A DNA stretch of 64,000 nucleotides. Source: an uncultured Bacteroidales bacterium (GTDB lineage Bacteria; Bacteroidota; Bacteroidia; Bacteroidales; Paludibacteraceae). A program made the translations under genes and the position numbers. The DNA lies in assembly GCA_902780235.1 (NCBI GenBank), contig CACZEL010000005.1:1-64000 (forward strand), given 5' to 3'. This document shows, piece by piece, positions 1 through 8,174 of this stretch. Below the pieces are notes generated by a model. The model searched no databases. It was not told the origin of the DNA and worked only from the letters and a program-made list of their open reading frames with translations. How positions within the stretch are numbered: position 1 is the first letter of the stretch; each line of letters begins with the position of its first letter.

Positions 1-223
1 GAGCGGAAAATGGAACATTGACGGGTACGGATTGCATAGGAAATGCCCACGAGATGACCACGAGATGCACCCGATGGTGAAATGGAACATTTTAGAAATG
101 AATAATTAATAATGAATAATTAATATCTTTTTAATTAGTCCAAAATGTCCCAAAATGTTCCAAAAATCTCTTTTTTTTTGAGGTCAACAATTAACAACAA
201 TTAACCAACAATTTTTTTGAATT
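1..223. other. Left-edge intergenic region with short repeats
   Basis: I see no convincing gene here. One frame stays open from base 2 to 109 and could be the tail of a gene cut by the window edge, but its composition is not persuasive. The stretch holds three simple repeats: AATGAATAATT-type units at about 97-124, a 10-bp repeat of AAAATGTCCC at about 140-166, and AACAATTAAC-type units at about 184-211. A 9-base CACGAGATG occurs twice near 50-77. No transposase or attachment site is visible. Confidence 0.5.
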
Positions 224-596
224 ATGGCAGTAATGAAAGTAGGCGCTGCGGGAATCGAGACGATCTCGGGCGCAATGAAACGACCGAAGAAACAAAACGG
301 TCACAGTCACGGAAACTATCTGGTAGCGACGCACCGCGTGGCACCGAGTCGTGTACTCGTTTGACGCGGATCGCTACGAGCGCACCTCGCAGCCCAGCGC
401 CGATGAGCTCAAGGTTCGTGCTCGTTTCGCAGCGGTACGCGCTATGGTTGCCGAGCGTGCAGACGACCTGTCGCACATCTCGTCCGACCAGGCAGCCTTC
501 ATCGCCCAGAAGGATCTTGCCAACGGTAAGAAGACCATGCGTGCCTACCTCTGGATGGTCTGCGGCGCAGAGTACGATCAGGAGCATCAAGGGTGA
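224..596 (+). pseudogene. Small conserved-looking protein gene broken by a frameshift
   Basis: An ATG at 224 opens a frame of 46 codons that ends at a TGA at 362-364. A second frame starting near 351 continues with similar composition to a stop at 594-596. Joined near base 350 they would give one protein of about 124 residues: a basic, His/Gly-rich start, then a helical Ala/Arg-rich body ending in KTMRAYLWMVCGAEYDQ. The two parts need a one-base excess or two-base loss at about 347-356. A hairpin terminator follows at 720. I cannot name the family. It may be a true pseudogene, a sequencing error, or less likely programmed frameshifting. Confidence 0.5.
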
Positions 597-601
597 TGCT
601 C

Positions 602-719
602 GTTTGAGGGTTTGAAAGTTTGAGGTTTGAAGTTTGAGGGTTTGAAGGTTTAAACGATCTCAAACAACATCAAACGATCTCAAACAATCTCAAACGACAT
701 CAAACGACATCAAACAATG
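602..719. repeat. Tandem repeats: GTTTGAG (7 bp) and TCAAACGAYA (10 bp)
   Basis: Bases 602-650 are variants of GTTTGAG/GTTTGAA with a period of 7-8. Bases 655-719 switch to a 10-bp unit, TCAAACGATC/TCAAACAATC/TCAAACGACA, in about six copies. The two halves are loosely inverted (GTTTGA against TCAAAC). Similar TCGTTTGAG units occur at about 55451-55495. Confidence 0.85.
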
Positions 720-748
720 AAAAAGCGCAAGATTTTTGCGCTTTTTCT
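720..748 (+). terminator. Rho-independent terminator
   Basis: AAAAAGCGCAA (720-730) pairs perfectly with TTGCGCTTTTT (736-746) around a 5-base loop, and the arm ends in a T-run. It would end transcription of the broken gene at 224-596 just before the promoter at 747. Confidence 0.85.
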
Positions 749-778
749 TGCATATATGCAAAAAAAGTTGTAACTTTG
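747..778 (+). promoter_or_regulatory. Bacteroidota promoter with TTGCATATATGCAA palindrome
   Basis: The -33 TTG (748-750) and -7 TAACTTTG (771-778) are 20 bp apart, as expected for the Bacteroidota primary sigma factor. The -33 element lies inside the perfect 14-bp palindrome TTGCATATATGCAA (749-762). The same palindrome in the same position precedes 30142 and 44790. It drives the outer-membrane protein gene and probably the genes up to 7651. Confidence 0.85.
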
Positions 779-872
779 CAGCCGGAAATAGAAAATGAAC
801 ACAAAATACTCAAAAACAATAACCAAATCAATAACCAAATCAACTCTATTTATTAACCAAATTTTTACTTTT

Positions 873-1646
873 ATGAGAAAATTATCCCTTGTATTGGTAG
901 CAATGATGGCTGTTAGTACAGCTTTTGCTCAGATCTCGACAGGTGAGATTAACTCGTCTGTTATTCCTCGTACCGGTAACCGTCCGCAAGAAGGAGACTT
1001 CGGTATGTACATCGGTGCATCTGTTACGCAGATCATGGACCTCGTTAAGTTGAACCAAAACAAGTCGGCAGAATTCCCGGATCAGGTCTTCTGGTCGCTG
1101 CCGGCTGTTAACCTGAAATACTACTTCACCGACAATTGGGAAGGCCGTATCGGTTTCCAATTCGGTTGCCAAGGTGCGACCAACAAGATGCGCACGAAGG
1201 ACTACAATTACCTGCACACGCGTGACATCAACTATACGCGTTTCCTGCCGGGTGTAGCTTATCACTTCAACACGAACAACATTCTCGACGTTTATGTCGG
1301 TGCTCAAGTGCCTATCGGTTTCAACATCGATGCTGAGAAAACGGCAGTAGATAACGTATCCCGCCTGGTAAAGGACAACAAGTTCGTCATCGGTGGTGGT
1401 ATCTTCCTCGGTTTGCAGGTCTTCATTGCCGACCTTCCGTTTGCCATCGGTATCGAGGGTGGTTATTCGGGTCAAGCAAATATCTCCGGTGGTCGCCGTA
1501 CAATCAACAACAACGCCGGTGAGATTCAGATCGACGCAGCTCTGCCGGACGGTAAGGCAGACACCGACATTCTCACAGCAAGCCACCTCGATGCAAGATG
1601 GGGTGCAGACGCTGCGCTTACTTTCACCTATTATTTCCGTAAGTAA
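873..1646 (+). CDS. Outer-membrane beta-barrel protein
   Basis: A 257-residue exported protein. I chose the ATG at 873 because it starts a clean signal peptide (MRKLSLVLVAMMAVSTAFA). The upstream ATG at 795 would add 26 Thr/Lys/Ser-rich residues coded by a short repeat. The mature part alternates polar and aromatic or aliphatic residues and ends in aromatic FTYYFRK, as outer-membrane barrels do. Spaced Gly-rich turns fit an 8-10 strand barrel of the OmpA/OprF-like or porin-family type seen in Bacteroidota. Two lipoprotein genes follow closely (23 and 6 bp gaps), which suggests a shared envelope role. The ligand or function is unknown. Confidence 0.7.
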   Translation: MRKLSLVLVAMMAVSTAFAQISTGEINSSVIPRTGNRPQEGDFGMYIGASVTQIMDLVKLNQNKSAEFPDQVFWSLPAVNLKYYFTDNWEGRIGFQFGCQGATNKMRTKDYNYLHTRDINYTRFLPGVAYHFNTNNILDVYVGAQVPIGFNIDAEKTAVDNVSRLVKDNKFVIGGGIFLGLQVFIADLPFAIGIEGGYSGQANISGGRRTINNNAGEIQIDAALPDGKADTDILTASHLDARWGADAALTFTYYFRK

Positions 1647-1669
1647 TAAACGCCTAATTCAACTCAATT

Positions 1670-2293
1670 ATGAAACAACGCATATTATTACCTATTCTGC
1701 TCTTTGTAGCAGTCTTAGGCACATCGTGCGTCAGCCAACATAACGTGGAGCGTAATTACTCCGAGTTCAAGCCTGATCAGGTTCGTCTGTACATGACGAT
1801 GGACGACTATCAGTACTTAGGCGACGTTACTATCGATGTGGAATATACGACCTATCTGGGTATTTTCCGGAAGATCCGTACCGTGAACGGCGAGCCGTAC
1901 GATCCTCGTTTCTACCACGAGACGCATATCGGTTTCAAGGGTAACATCGACGCTTCTCTGGGTGCTCTTCACAAAGCGCTGTACAAAGTGACGGAGACTT
2001 ATCCGAATGCCGATTACATCATGCCGGCTTCGTACAACGACGTAGTGGAGCATATGTTCGGCGGACGCCATCACAAACGTTCGATGGTGGTTAAGGTTTA
2101 CGCAGTCAACAAAGAGTCTGCTCAGAAGCAAGCAGAGGCTATCCAAGCAGCCGAGGCAGAGAAAGCAGCTCTTCAGCAGCAAGTAAACGCTCTCCAGCAA
2201 GAGTTGCAGAATACCCAAAAGGAACTCGAGCAAGCTCAACTGGATGCACGTATCAACGCACAGAAGAACAATAACAACAGATCGCGTCGTTAA
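1670..2293 (+). CDS. Lipoprotein with C-terminal coiled coil
   Basis: A 207-residue protein with a type II signal peptide; the lipobox LGTSC puts the lipidated cysteine at residue 20. Residues 30-140 form a mixed globular part with many tyrosines. From about residue 147 to 195 the chain is a Gln/Glu/Ala-rich heptad helix (AEKAALQQQVNALQQELQ), a likely coiled coil, followed by an Asn/Arg tail. It sits between an outer-membrane barrel gene and another lipoprotein gene, so a periplasmic envelope role is likely. I do not recognise a named family. Confidence 0.7.
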   Translation: MKQRILLPILLFVAVLGTSCVSQHNVERNYSEFKPDQVRLYMTMDDYQYLGDVTIDVEYTTYLGIFRKIRTVNGEPYDPRFYHETHIGFKGNIDASLGALHKALYKVTETYPNADYIMPASYNDVVEHMFGGRHHKRSMVVKVYAVNKESAQKQAEAIQAAEAEKAALQQQVNALQQELQNTQKELEQAQLDARINAQKNNNNRSRR

Positions 2294-2299
2294 CCGTAC

Positions 2300-3121
2300 A
2301 TGAAAAGAATCCTCTTTATACTGACTTCCGTTCTGCTTCTCGCTGCGTGCGAGAAACAGTCGGAGTTGGTGATTCAGATGGGTATTGACAATGCCAGTTG
2401 GGAGCAGAATGCCGTTGAGTCGGGCACGAGTCTGCACCTGAACATCACCGCCGAGTCGCAGAATTCTACGATCCGCCGTATCATACTGACCTCCGGCGAC
2501 GTGCAGTACAAAGACCGCACGATCTTGGACACGCTCTTCACCGAGCCGCTCAAGAAAGTACAGTTGAGCCATTATTACCTCTTGCCGTACTATACCGATA
2601 CGACGAAAGTGAAACTGACCGCTCGCGCGTATGACCAATTGGGCAACACGATGTCTTATGCCATCCCTCTGATGGTAGCGGGCAAAGATGTCCAACTTCG
2701 TGTGCTGGATCTGGTCACGCTCTATTCCGCCGGTTCGGAAGGCAAGTCGGCTTTCTCGTTTGAGACGTACCAACCCGTCTATCTGGGTTCGGACTCGTCT
2801 GCCGTTGCTTTCTTCGACGTGCTGGACAGCACGAAAACCGATTCTCCGTCCTGCATATGGCATTCCGAATCGGGCATTCAGTTCACACGTTCAGAGGGCT
2901 TTAATTTCTCGGAAGCGACCCTCGCTTCGCTGCCCTTACCCGATGCTTGGCAGCAGAACTACGTGAAGAGCAACACGATCAAGGATCTGAAAACGGACGA
3001 CATCCTGCTGTTTGGCACCAAAAATGAGGTTTATGGTGTACTGAAGATGATCTCCATCTACGATGATCCGGGTTCGGCATCCGACCGATACCTCTTCTCG
3101 ATGAAGGTTATTCCTGAATAA
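2300..3121 (+). CDS. Putative lipoprotein of unknown function
   Basis: A 273-residue protein starting with MKRILFILTSVLLLAACEK, a typical lipoprotein signal with the lipidated cysteine at residue 17. The rest is beta-rich with no motif I can name; a stretch near residues 40-110 could be an Ig-like fold (repeated Thr/Ser strands). It begins 6 bp after the previous lipoprotein gene and ends 3 bp before uvrA, so the genes are probably co-transcribed. It is likely anchored in the inner or outer membrane facing the periplasm. Confidence 0.65.
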   Translation: MKRILFILTSVLLLAACEKQSELVIQMGIDNASWEQNAVESGTSLHLNITAESQNSTIRRIILTSGDVQYKDRTILDTLFTEPLKKVQLSHYYLLPYYTDTTKVKLTARAYDQLGNTMSYAIPLMVAGKDVQLRVLDLVTLYSAGSEGKSAFSFETYQPVYLGSDSSAVAFFDVLDSTKTDSPSCIWHSESGIQFTRSEGFNFSEATLASLPLPDAWQQNYVKSNTIKDLKTDDILLFGTKNEVYGVLKMISIYDDPGSASDRYLFSMKVIPE

Positions 3122-3124
3122 GGC

Positions 3125-5761
3125 ATGGCAAAGGACGAAGGACATATCGAAGTGATCGGGGCTCGGGTGCACAACCTGAAGAATATCAGCGTGTCGATCC
3201 CGAGGAAAAAACTGACGGTGATCACCGGCCTCAGCGGGTCGGGTAAGTCGTCCTTGGCTTTCGATACGATCTTCGCTGAGGGTCAGCGGCGTTACATGGA
3301 GACTTTCTCCTCGTATGCCCGCGGGTTCATCGGTCAGATGCAGCGTCCGGACGTGGATAAGATAACGGGCTTGAGTCCGGTCATCTCCATCGACCAGAAG
3401 ACGACGAGCAAGAACCCTCGCTCGACGGTAGGTACGGTGACGGAGGTGTATGATTTCCTGCGACTGCTCTATGCCCGCGCGGGTGTCGCCTATTCGTACC
3501 TGTCCGGCAAGCCGATGGTGAAATTCACCGACGAGCAGATCATCGACCTTATCGTTCGCGAGTACGCAGGGAAGAAGATCCTGCTTCTGGCTCCGATGGT
3601 AAGCGGCCGTAAGGGTCATTACAAAGAGCTTTTCGAGACGATCCGCAAGAAAGGCTTCGTGCATGTACGCGTGGACGGCGAGGTACAGGAGATCGTGAAG
3701 GGGATGAAAGTGGATCGGTACAGCGTCCACAATATTGAGGTCGTTGTGGACAAATTAAAAATTAAAAATGAAGAATTAAAAATTGAGGAAGATCTGCGGC
3801 GCATACGGCAATCGATAGACCGCGCCATGACGCAAGGCAACGGCATGATGATGGTAGCGGAAGCAGATGACCCATCCCAAACCCGTTTCTTCTCAAGAAC
3901 CCAGATGGATCCGGATACGGGATTGAGTTATCCCGAACCGGCTCCGCATACGTTCTCTTTCAACAGTCCGTCGGGCTGGTGTCCGTGCTGCAAAGGACTT
4001 GGAAGGGTAAGAGTCGAAAGTCTAAAGTCGAAAGTCGAAAGCGAAGAGATAGACGAGGCGATAAGGCAGGATAACTGGTGGGAGCTGTTAACGAGCGAAG
4101 TGAATGATGCCAATGATGAGAATGATGCCAATGATGCTGAGGAGTATGTCGTTTGCCCGGAGTGCGGCGGCAAGCGGCTGAGCAAAGAGTCGCTGAGTTA
4201 CCGGATCGGGAAATACAATATCGATGATCTCGCAACGATGGACATCGATGTGCTGCTCGAGACACTTTCAAACCTTCAAACCCTCAAACTCACCAACAAA
4301 CAAGAATCGATCGCCGAACCGATCGTAAAGGAGATCTGTGCGCGGCTGCGCTTCATGCAAGCGGTGGGATTGAGTTATCTGAGTCTGAGCCGCAGCAGCG
4401 AAAGCCTTTCGGGCGGTGAGAGCCAGCGTATCCGTCTGGCAACGCAGATCGGAAGCCGGCTCGTGAATGTGCTCTATATCCTGGACGAACCGAGTATCGG
4501 TTTGCACCAACGCGATAACGAACGCTTAATCAACAGCCTGAAGGAGTTACGCGACATGGGTAACTCGGTGATCGTGGTCGAGCACGACGAGGCGATCATG
4601 CGCGAGGCAGACTGGATCGTAGATATCGGTCCCAAAGCCGGACGATTAGGAGGCAAAGTACTTTTCTCGGGAACGCCGGAGGAATTATTAAAGACTGACA
4701 CACTCACAGCGCAGTACCTCCGAGGAGATAAAGCCGTTAGCCGTTTGCCGTTAGCTGTTAGCCAAAAGCCAATAGCCAATAGCCAATGTATTGTTCTAAG
4801 CGGCTGCACGGGGAATAACTTGAAGAACGTGACGGTGAAGATTCCGCTGGGGCAGATGATATGCGTAACGGGCGTGAGCGGAAGCGGAAAGAGTTCGCTC
4901 ATCAACCAGACGCTCTACCCTATCCTCAGTCAGCATTTCTACCGCAGCAAGCAGCAGCCGCTGCCGTACAAGAAGATCGAAGGCATCGAGTTGATTGACA
5001 AGGTGATCAACGTCGATCAGTCGCCTATCGGTCGTACGCCTCGGTCGAACCCGGCTACCTACACGAACGTGTTCAATGACATACGGGACCTGTTTGCCCA
5101 GTTGCCCGAATCGAAGATCCGCGGATGGAAAGCGGGACGGTTTAGCTTTAACGCCAAAGGCGGACGATGCGAGGAATGTATGGGTAACGGCTACAAGACG
5201 ATCCAGATGCATTTCATGCCGGACGTGTATGTAGCGTGCGAAGCCTGCGGCGGACAGCGGTACAACCGCGAGACCCTCGAGGTGCGGTGGAAAGGCAAGA
5301 CGATCGCTGACGTGCTGGACATGACGGTCAATCAGGCGGTGGAGTTCTTCGAACCCCAACCGACGATCCTGCGTAAGATCAAGACGATTCAGGATGTCGG
5401 TCTGGGTTATATAAAACTCGGTCAAGCGTCCACGAGCCTCAGCGGCGGAGAGAGTCAGCGTATCAAGTTAGCGACGGAGTTGGCGAAGAGGAGTACGGGC
5501 AAGACCCTCTATATCCTGGACGAACCGACCACGGGTCTGCATTTCGAGGATATCCGCGTGCTGTTGGGCGTGCTTCGGCAGTTAGTCGATAAAGGCAACA
5601 CGGTCGTTATCATCGAGCATAACACGGATGTCATTCGTGCCTGCGACCATATCATCGACATGGGACCCGAAGGCGGACGAGGAGGCGGACAGGTCGTTGC
5701 CACCGGAACGATTGAAGACATCAAACAAAACGCAGAAAGTATTACCGGCAAGTTCATTTAA
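3125..5761 (+). CDS. uvrA: UvrABC excinuclease subunit A
   Basis: The damage-recognition ATPase of nucleotide excision repair; it loads UvrB on damaged DNA. The 878-residue chain shows both ABC modules: Walker A GLSGSGKSS near residue 34 and GVSGSGKSS near 583, signatures LSGGESQRIRLATQ and LSGGESQRIKLATE, and two ILDEP Walker B motifs. Zinc-binding cysteine pairs are present (CPECGGKR; CEECMGNGY with CEACGGQR). It is shorter than the usual 940 or so residues, yet it carries five low-complexity inserts coded by short DNA repeats (about residues 209-221, 296-306, 326-339, 381-389, 537-555). These fall between conserved blocks and keep the frame. It starts 3 bp after the lipoprotein gene. Confidence 0.97.
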   Translation: MAKDEGHIEVIGARVHNLKNISVSIPRKKLTVITGLSGSGKSSLAFDTIFAEGQRRYMETFSSYARGFIGQMQRPDVDKITGLSPVISIDQKTTSKNPRSTVGTVTEVYDFLRLLYARAGVAYSYLSGKPMVKFTDEQIIDLIVREYAGKKILLLAPMVSGRKGHYKELFETIRKKGFVHVRVDGEVQEIVKGMKVDRYSVHNIEVVVDKLKIKNEELKIEEDLRRIRQSIDRAMTQGNGMMMVAEADDPSQTRFFSRTQMDPDTGLSYPEPAPHTFSFNSPSGWCPCCKGLGRVRVESLKSKVESEEIDEAIRQDNWWELLTSEVNDANDENDANDAEEYVVCPECGGKRLSKESLSYRIGKYNIDDLATMDIDVLLETLSNLQTLKLTNKQESIAEPIVKEICARLRFMQAVGLSYLSLSRSSESLSGGESQRIRLATQIGSRLVNVLYILDEPSIGLHQRDNERLINSLKELRDMGNSVIVVEHDEAIMREADWIVDIGPKAGRLGGKVLFSGTPEELLKTDTLTAQYLRGDKAVSRLPLAVSQKPIANSQCIVLSGCTGNNLKNVTVKIPLGQMICVTGVSGSGKSSLINQTLYPILSQHFYRSKQQPLPYKKIEGIELIDKVINVDQSPIGRTPRSNPATYTNVFNDIRDLFAQLPESKIRGWKAGRFSFNAKGGRCEECMGNGYKTIQMHFMPDVYVACEACGGQRYNRETLEVRWKGKTIADVLDMTVNQAVEFFEPQPTILRKIKTIQDVGLGYIKLGQASTSLSGGESQRIKLATELAKRSTGKTLYILDEPTTGLHFEDIRVLLGVLRQLVDKGNTVVIIEHNTDVIRACDHIIDMGPEGGRGGGQVVATGTIEDIKQNAESITGKFI

Positions 5762-5779
5762 TCGTAAATCGTAAATAGA

Positions 5780-7651
5780 ATGATCACGAGCCCATTAGCA
5801 ATTATCTCCTTGGTGCTGGCAGCGATATTGCTGGTACCGATGGTATGTCGTAAGATCCGCATCCCCAGTATTGTGGGTTTCATCTTGGTGGGTATGATCG
5901 TCGGCCCGTACGGGTTTGAGTTGATTGCAGGCGGCTCGACCATTCAGACCTTGGGTAAGATCGGCATGCTCTATATCATGCTGCAAGCCGGTATCGAGGT
6001 CGATATCAATGATTTTCGTCAGCAGCGTACGCGCGCGATTATATATGGTGTATATTCATTCATCCTGCCGTTCGTATTAGGCATCGGCACAAGTCTGCTG
6101 ATGGGTTTTGACGGCGTGACGAGTGTGCTGATGGGTGCGATGTACGGCAGCCACACGCTGATGACCTACCCGATCGTGAACCGGTACGGCGTGCAGAAGA
6201 ACGCGGCGGTGAACATCACCGTAGGCGGTACGATGCTCACGATCAGTCTTTCGCTTTTCGTACTGGCGATCGTGCGGAACACCATCGGCGATATAAGCGA
6301 CAGTTCGTTCTGGATCACCGCCGCCAAGATGCTCGGTACGATCCTCATCATCACCATCGCTTTTCCTTGGCTTGCCCAACGTTTCTTCAAGCGCTGGACC
6401 GATCCGACGAGCGGCTACTTAGTGGTGATGACGATGATGGTGATGGCAGCATGGATGGCTGATTTCGTCGGTTTGGAGGGTATCTTGGGAGCCTTCATCT
6501 GCGGCGTGAGTCTGAACCGTCTCGTGCCGAACCTCGGACCCGTGATGCAACGGATCAACTTGGTCGGAAACAGTCTGTTCGTTCCCCTCTTCCTGATCGG
6601 CGTAGGTATGATGATCAACGTGAGTTTGCTGTGGAGCAGTTGGACCACGATACTCATTGCTATTGCGATGATTGCGACCAAGTTAGTCGGCAAATGGCTG
6701 GCATCTTGGATCGCGCAGAAGAGTTTCGGTCTGCAGGCTGCCGAACGGCAGTTAATGTTCGGCATGACGCACGCGACCGCCGCCGGTACCTTGGCGATCG
6801 TGACGATCGGTTACAACGCCGGTATCTTCAGTCCGGAGATCCTCAATGCCGCCGTCGTGATGATCCTCACGCTCTGTACCTCGGCTTCGTTCGTGACCGA
6901 GTACGCATCCAAGCAGCTGGCGCTGCAGGAAGAAGCCAAGTTAGAAGCAGACAAGACGGATAACTCATGGCTGATGATGACCGTAGGCGAGAACCGCCAT
7001 TATGAGTTACAGGAGTTGAGTGAGTTGAGCGAGTTACACAACGCCGAGTTCAACAGCGAGAGCGACTGGACGGAAGCGAACGACCTGATTCATCATCAGC
7101 GCAAGGCCGCTATCATCTACCACCCTGCCCAACCGCTGAACACGATCAACCGCCTCTTGGTAGCCGTTCCGCTCTACGCCGAGAAAGAGCATGACTTCAT
7201 CTCCTGCTTCGGTCTGGTGCGCCGTCTGAGCAGTCAATTAGGTGCACGGGTCGTTTTCTACACCAACGAGCAGACGCAGAAAGCGCTGCAGGCTTTCTGT
7301 AGGCGCAAAGGCAAGTACCTGCGTGCTTCGTACCGCGAGATGGAGAACTGGGAAGATGTACTGATGATCGCCAAGCAGATGCTTCCGGACGACATGATCG
7401 TGCTGATCAACGCCCGGCCTTCGACGCCGTCCTATAACCCGCTCTTCGAGCAGGTACCGAAGATGCTGACACAGTTCTTCAGCGACCACTCGTACATGGT
7501 CGTTTATCCGGAACAAGAGACCGGTAATGTGGTGCAGGATCTGCTGACCGGCGATACGCCGCAGGCAAGTACAACGTGGAAGATCGTCAGTGCGTTGAAG
7601 AAGAGGATCTTATCTTTTCAACAAACCACACCCACAGACCAAACAGCATAG
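5780..7651 (+). CDS. Cation:proton antiporter (CPA2/KefB-like)
   Basis: A 623-residue membrane transporter of the monovalent cation:proton antiporter-2 family. About 12 hydrophobic segments fill residues 1-380 (starting SPLAIISLVLAAILLVPMV; then RIPSIVGFILVGMIVGPYG, the family's first conserved loop). A cytoplasmic tail of about 240 residues follows, with a fold resembling a nucleotide-binding or UspA-type domain. It lacks an obvious TrkA-N motif. Residues 408-420 are a 9-bp DNA repeat (ELQELSELSELH) at the junction of membrane and tail. It exchanges K+ or Na+ for H+, but the ion cannot be read from sequence. Its 3' end overlaps the converging exosortase-like gene by 65 bp. Confidence 0.88.
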   Translation: MITSPLAIISLVLAAILLVPMVCRKIRIPSIVGFILVGMIVGPYGFELIAGGSTIQTLGKIGMLYIMLQAGIEVDINDFRQQRTRAIIYGVYSFILPFVLGIGTSLLMGFDGVTSVLMGAMYGSHTLMTYPIVNRYGVQKNAAVNITVGGTMLTISLSLFVLAIVRNTIGDISDSSFWITAAKMLGTILIITIAFPWLAQRFFKRWTDPTSGYLVVMTMMVMAAWMADFVGLEGILGAFICGVSLNRLVPNLGPVMQRINLVGNSLFVPLFLIGVGMMINVSLLWSSWTTILIAIAMIATKLVGKWLASWIAQKSFGLQAAERQLMFGMTHATAAGTLAIVTIGYNAGIFSPEILNAAVVMILTLCTSASFVTEYASKQLALQEEAKLEADKTDNSWLMMTVGENRHYELQELSELSELHNAEFNSESDWTEANDLIHHQRKAAIIYHPAQPLNTINRLLVAVPLYAEKEHDFISCFGLVRRLSSQLGARVVFYTNEQTQKALQAFCRRKGKYLRASYREMENWEDVLMIAKQMLPDDMIVLINARPSTPSYNPLFEQVPKMLTQFFSDHSYMVVYPEQETGNVVQDLLTGDTPQASTTWKIVSALKKRILSFQQTTPTDQTA

Positions 7652-8174
7652 CGTAGAAGAGGTACTTGAAGACGAAGTCGTGCAGGAAATGAAACCACGT
7701 CGGGTGGAACTCAATGAGCAGCGCGATGAGGAAGATGCGCAATATATTAAACGCATAGCATGCTACCCATCCGAGGGGTATGAACCATAGTTTATTCAGC
7801 CAATTCTGTTTGGCGCAGCCGGGAAGGCTGCGCACGGTAAGGATGAGGCAGAGCCAGATGAAACTCTGTTTCAGTCCTGAGCATCCCCAGACGATCGTCG
7901 TTCCGGCGCCGGAGGCAAAACGGATCGTGTGCTCGTTGGGCATATAGACCGTATCGCGAAAGAGACTCACCAACCCATAGACGGCAGAAGCCACATGACA
8001 CGCCATGAACTCAAAAGGCGCTGTCACGTCGTACCCCAGCCATGTCACTTGGTCGCCGTACTCATCGCCCGTGAACGTCCATTTCCACGCGTAGTTGGCC
8101 ACCAAGAGCGTCACGACAAAGATAATTATATCCGCGTAAGGCTCAAATCGTTGTTTTAGCGAAAGGTACTTCAT
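7587..8174 (-). CDS. Exosortase/archaeosortase-family membrane protein
   Basis: A 195-residue polytopic membrane protein, starting at the ATG at 8174 (MKYLSLKQRF); upstream in-frame sequence is only the tsaD tail read in another frame. It shows the exosortase catalytic set in the right order: Cys in WGCSGLKQS, Arg in FNILRIFLIAL, and His in FHFLHDFVFKY, each at the edge of a hydrophobic segment. Exosortases are transpeptidase-like enzymes that cleave C-terminal sorting tails of exported proteins. No target protein or polysaccharide cluster is nearby, so its substrate is unknown. It overlaps the tsaD stop by 32 bp and is probably co-transcribed with it. Confidence 0.82.
   Translation of the reverse strand: MKYLSLKQRFEPYADIIIFVVTLLVANYAWKWTFTGDEYGDQVTWLGYDVTAPFEFMACHVASAVYGLVSLFRDTVYMPNEHTIRFASGAGTTIVWGCSGLKQSFIWLCLILTVRSLPGCAKQNWLNKLWFIPLGWVACYAFNILRIFLIALLIEFHPTWFHFLHDFVFKYLFYAMLFGLWVWFVEKIRSSSSTH

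Noticed and set aside
2..109. Possible gene tail at the left edge
   Set aside because: Only 35 codons, no family features, and it ends in repeat DNA.
217..615. 132-codon forward frame covering the left gene
   Set aside because: Ser/Arg/Thr-rich translation without structure; the two frames at 224 and 351 make better protein sequence.
795..872. Upstream ATG at 795 as start of the outer-membrane protein
   Set aside because: It would place 26 repeat-coded polar residues before a normal signal peptide; the ATG at 873 fits better.
3125..5761. Class II UvrA (UvrA2) because of short length
   Set aside because: The region between the first Walker A and the first zinc motif is full size, consistent with a UvrB-binding domain.
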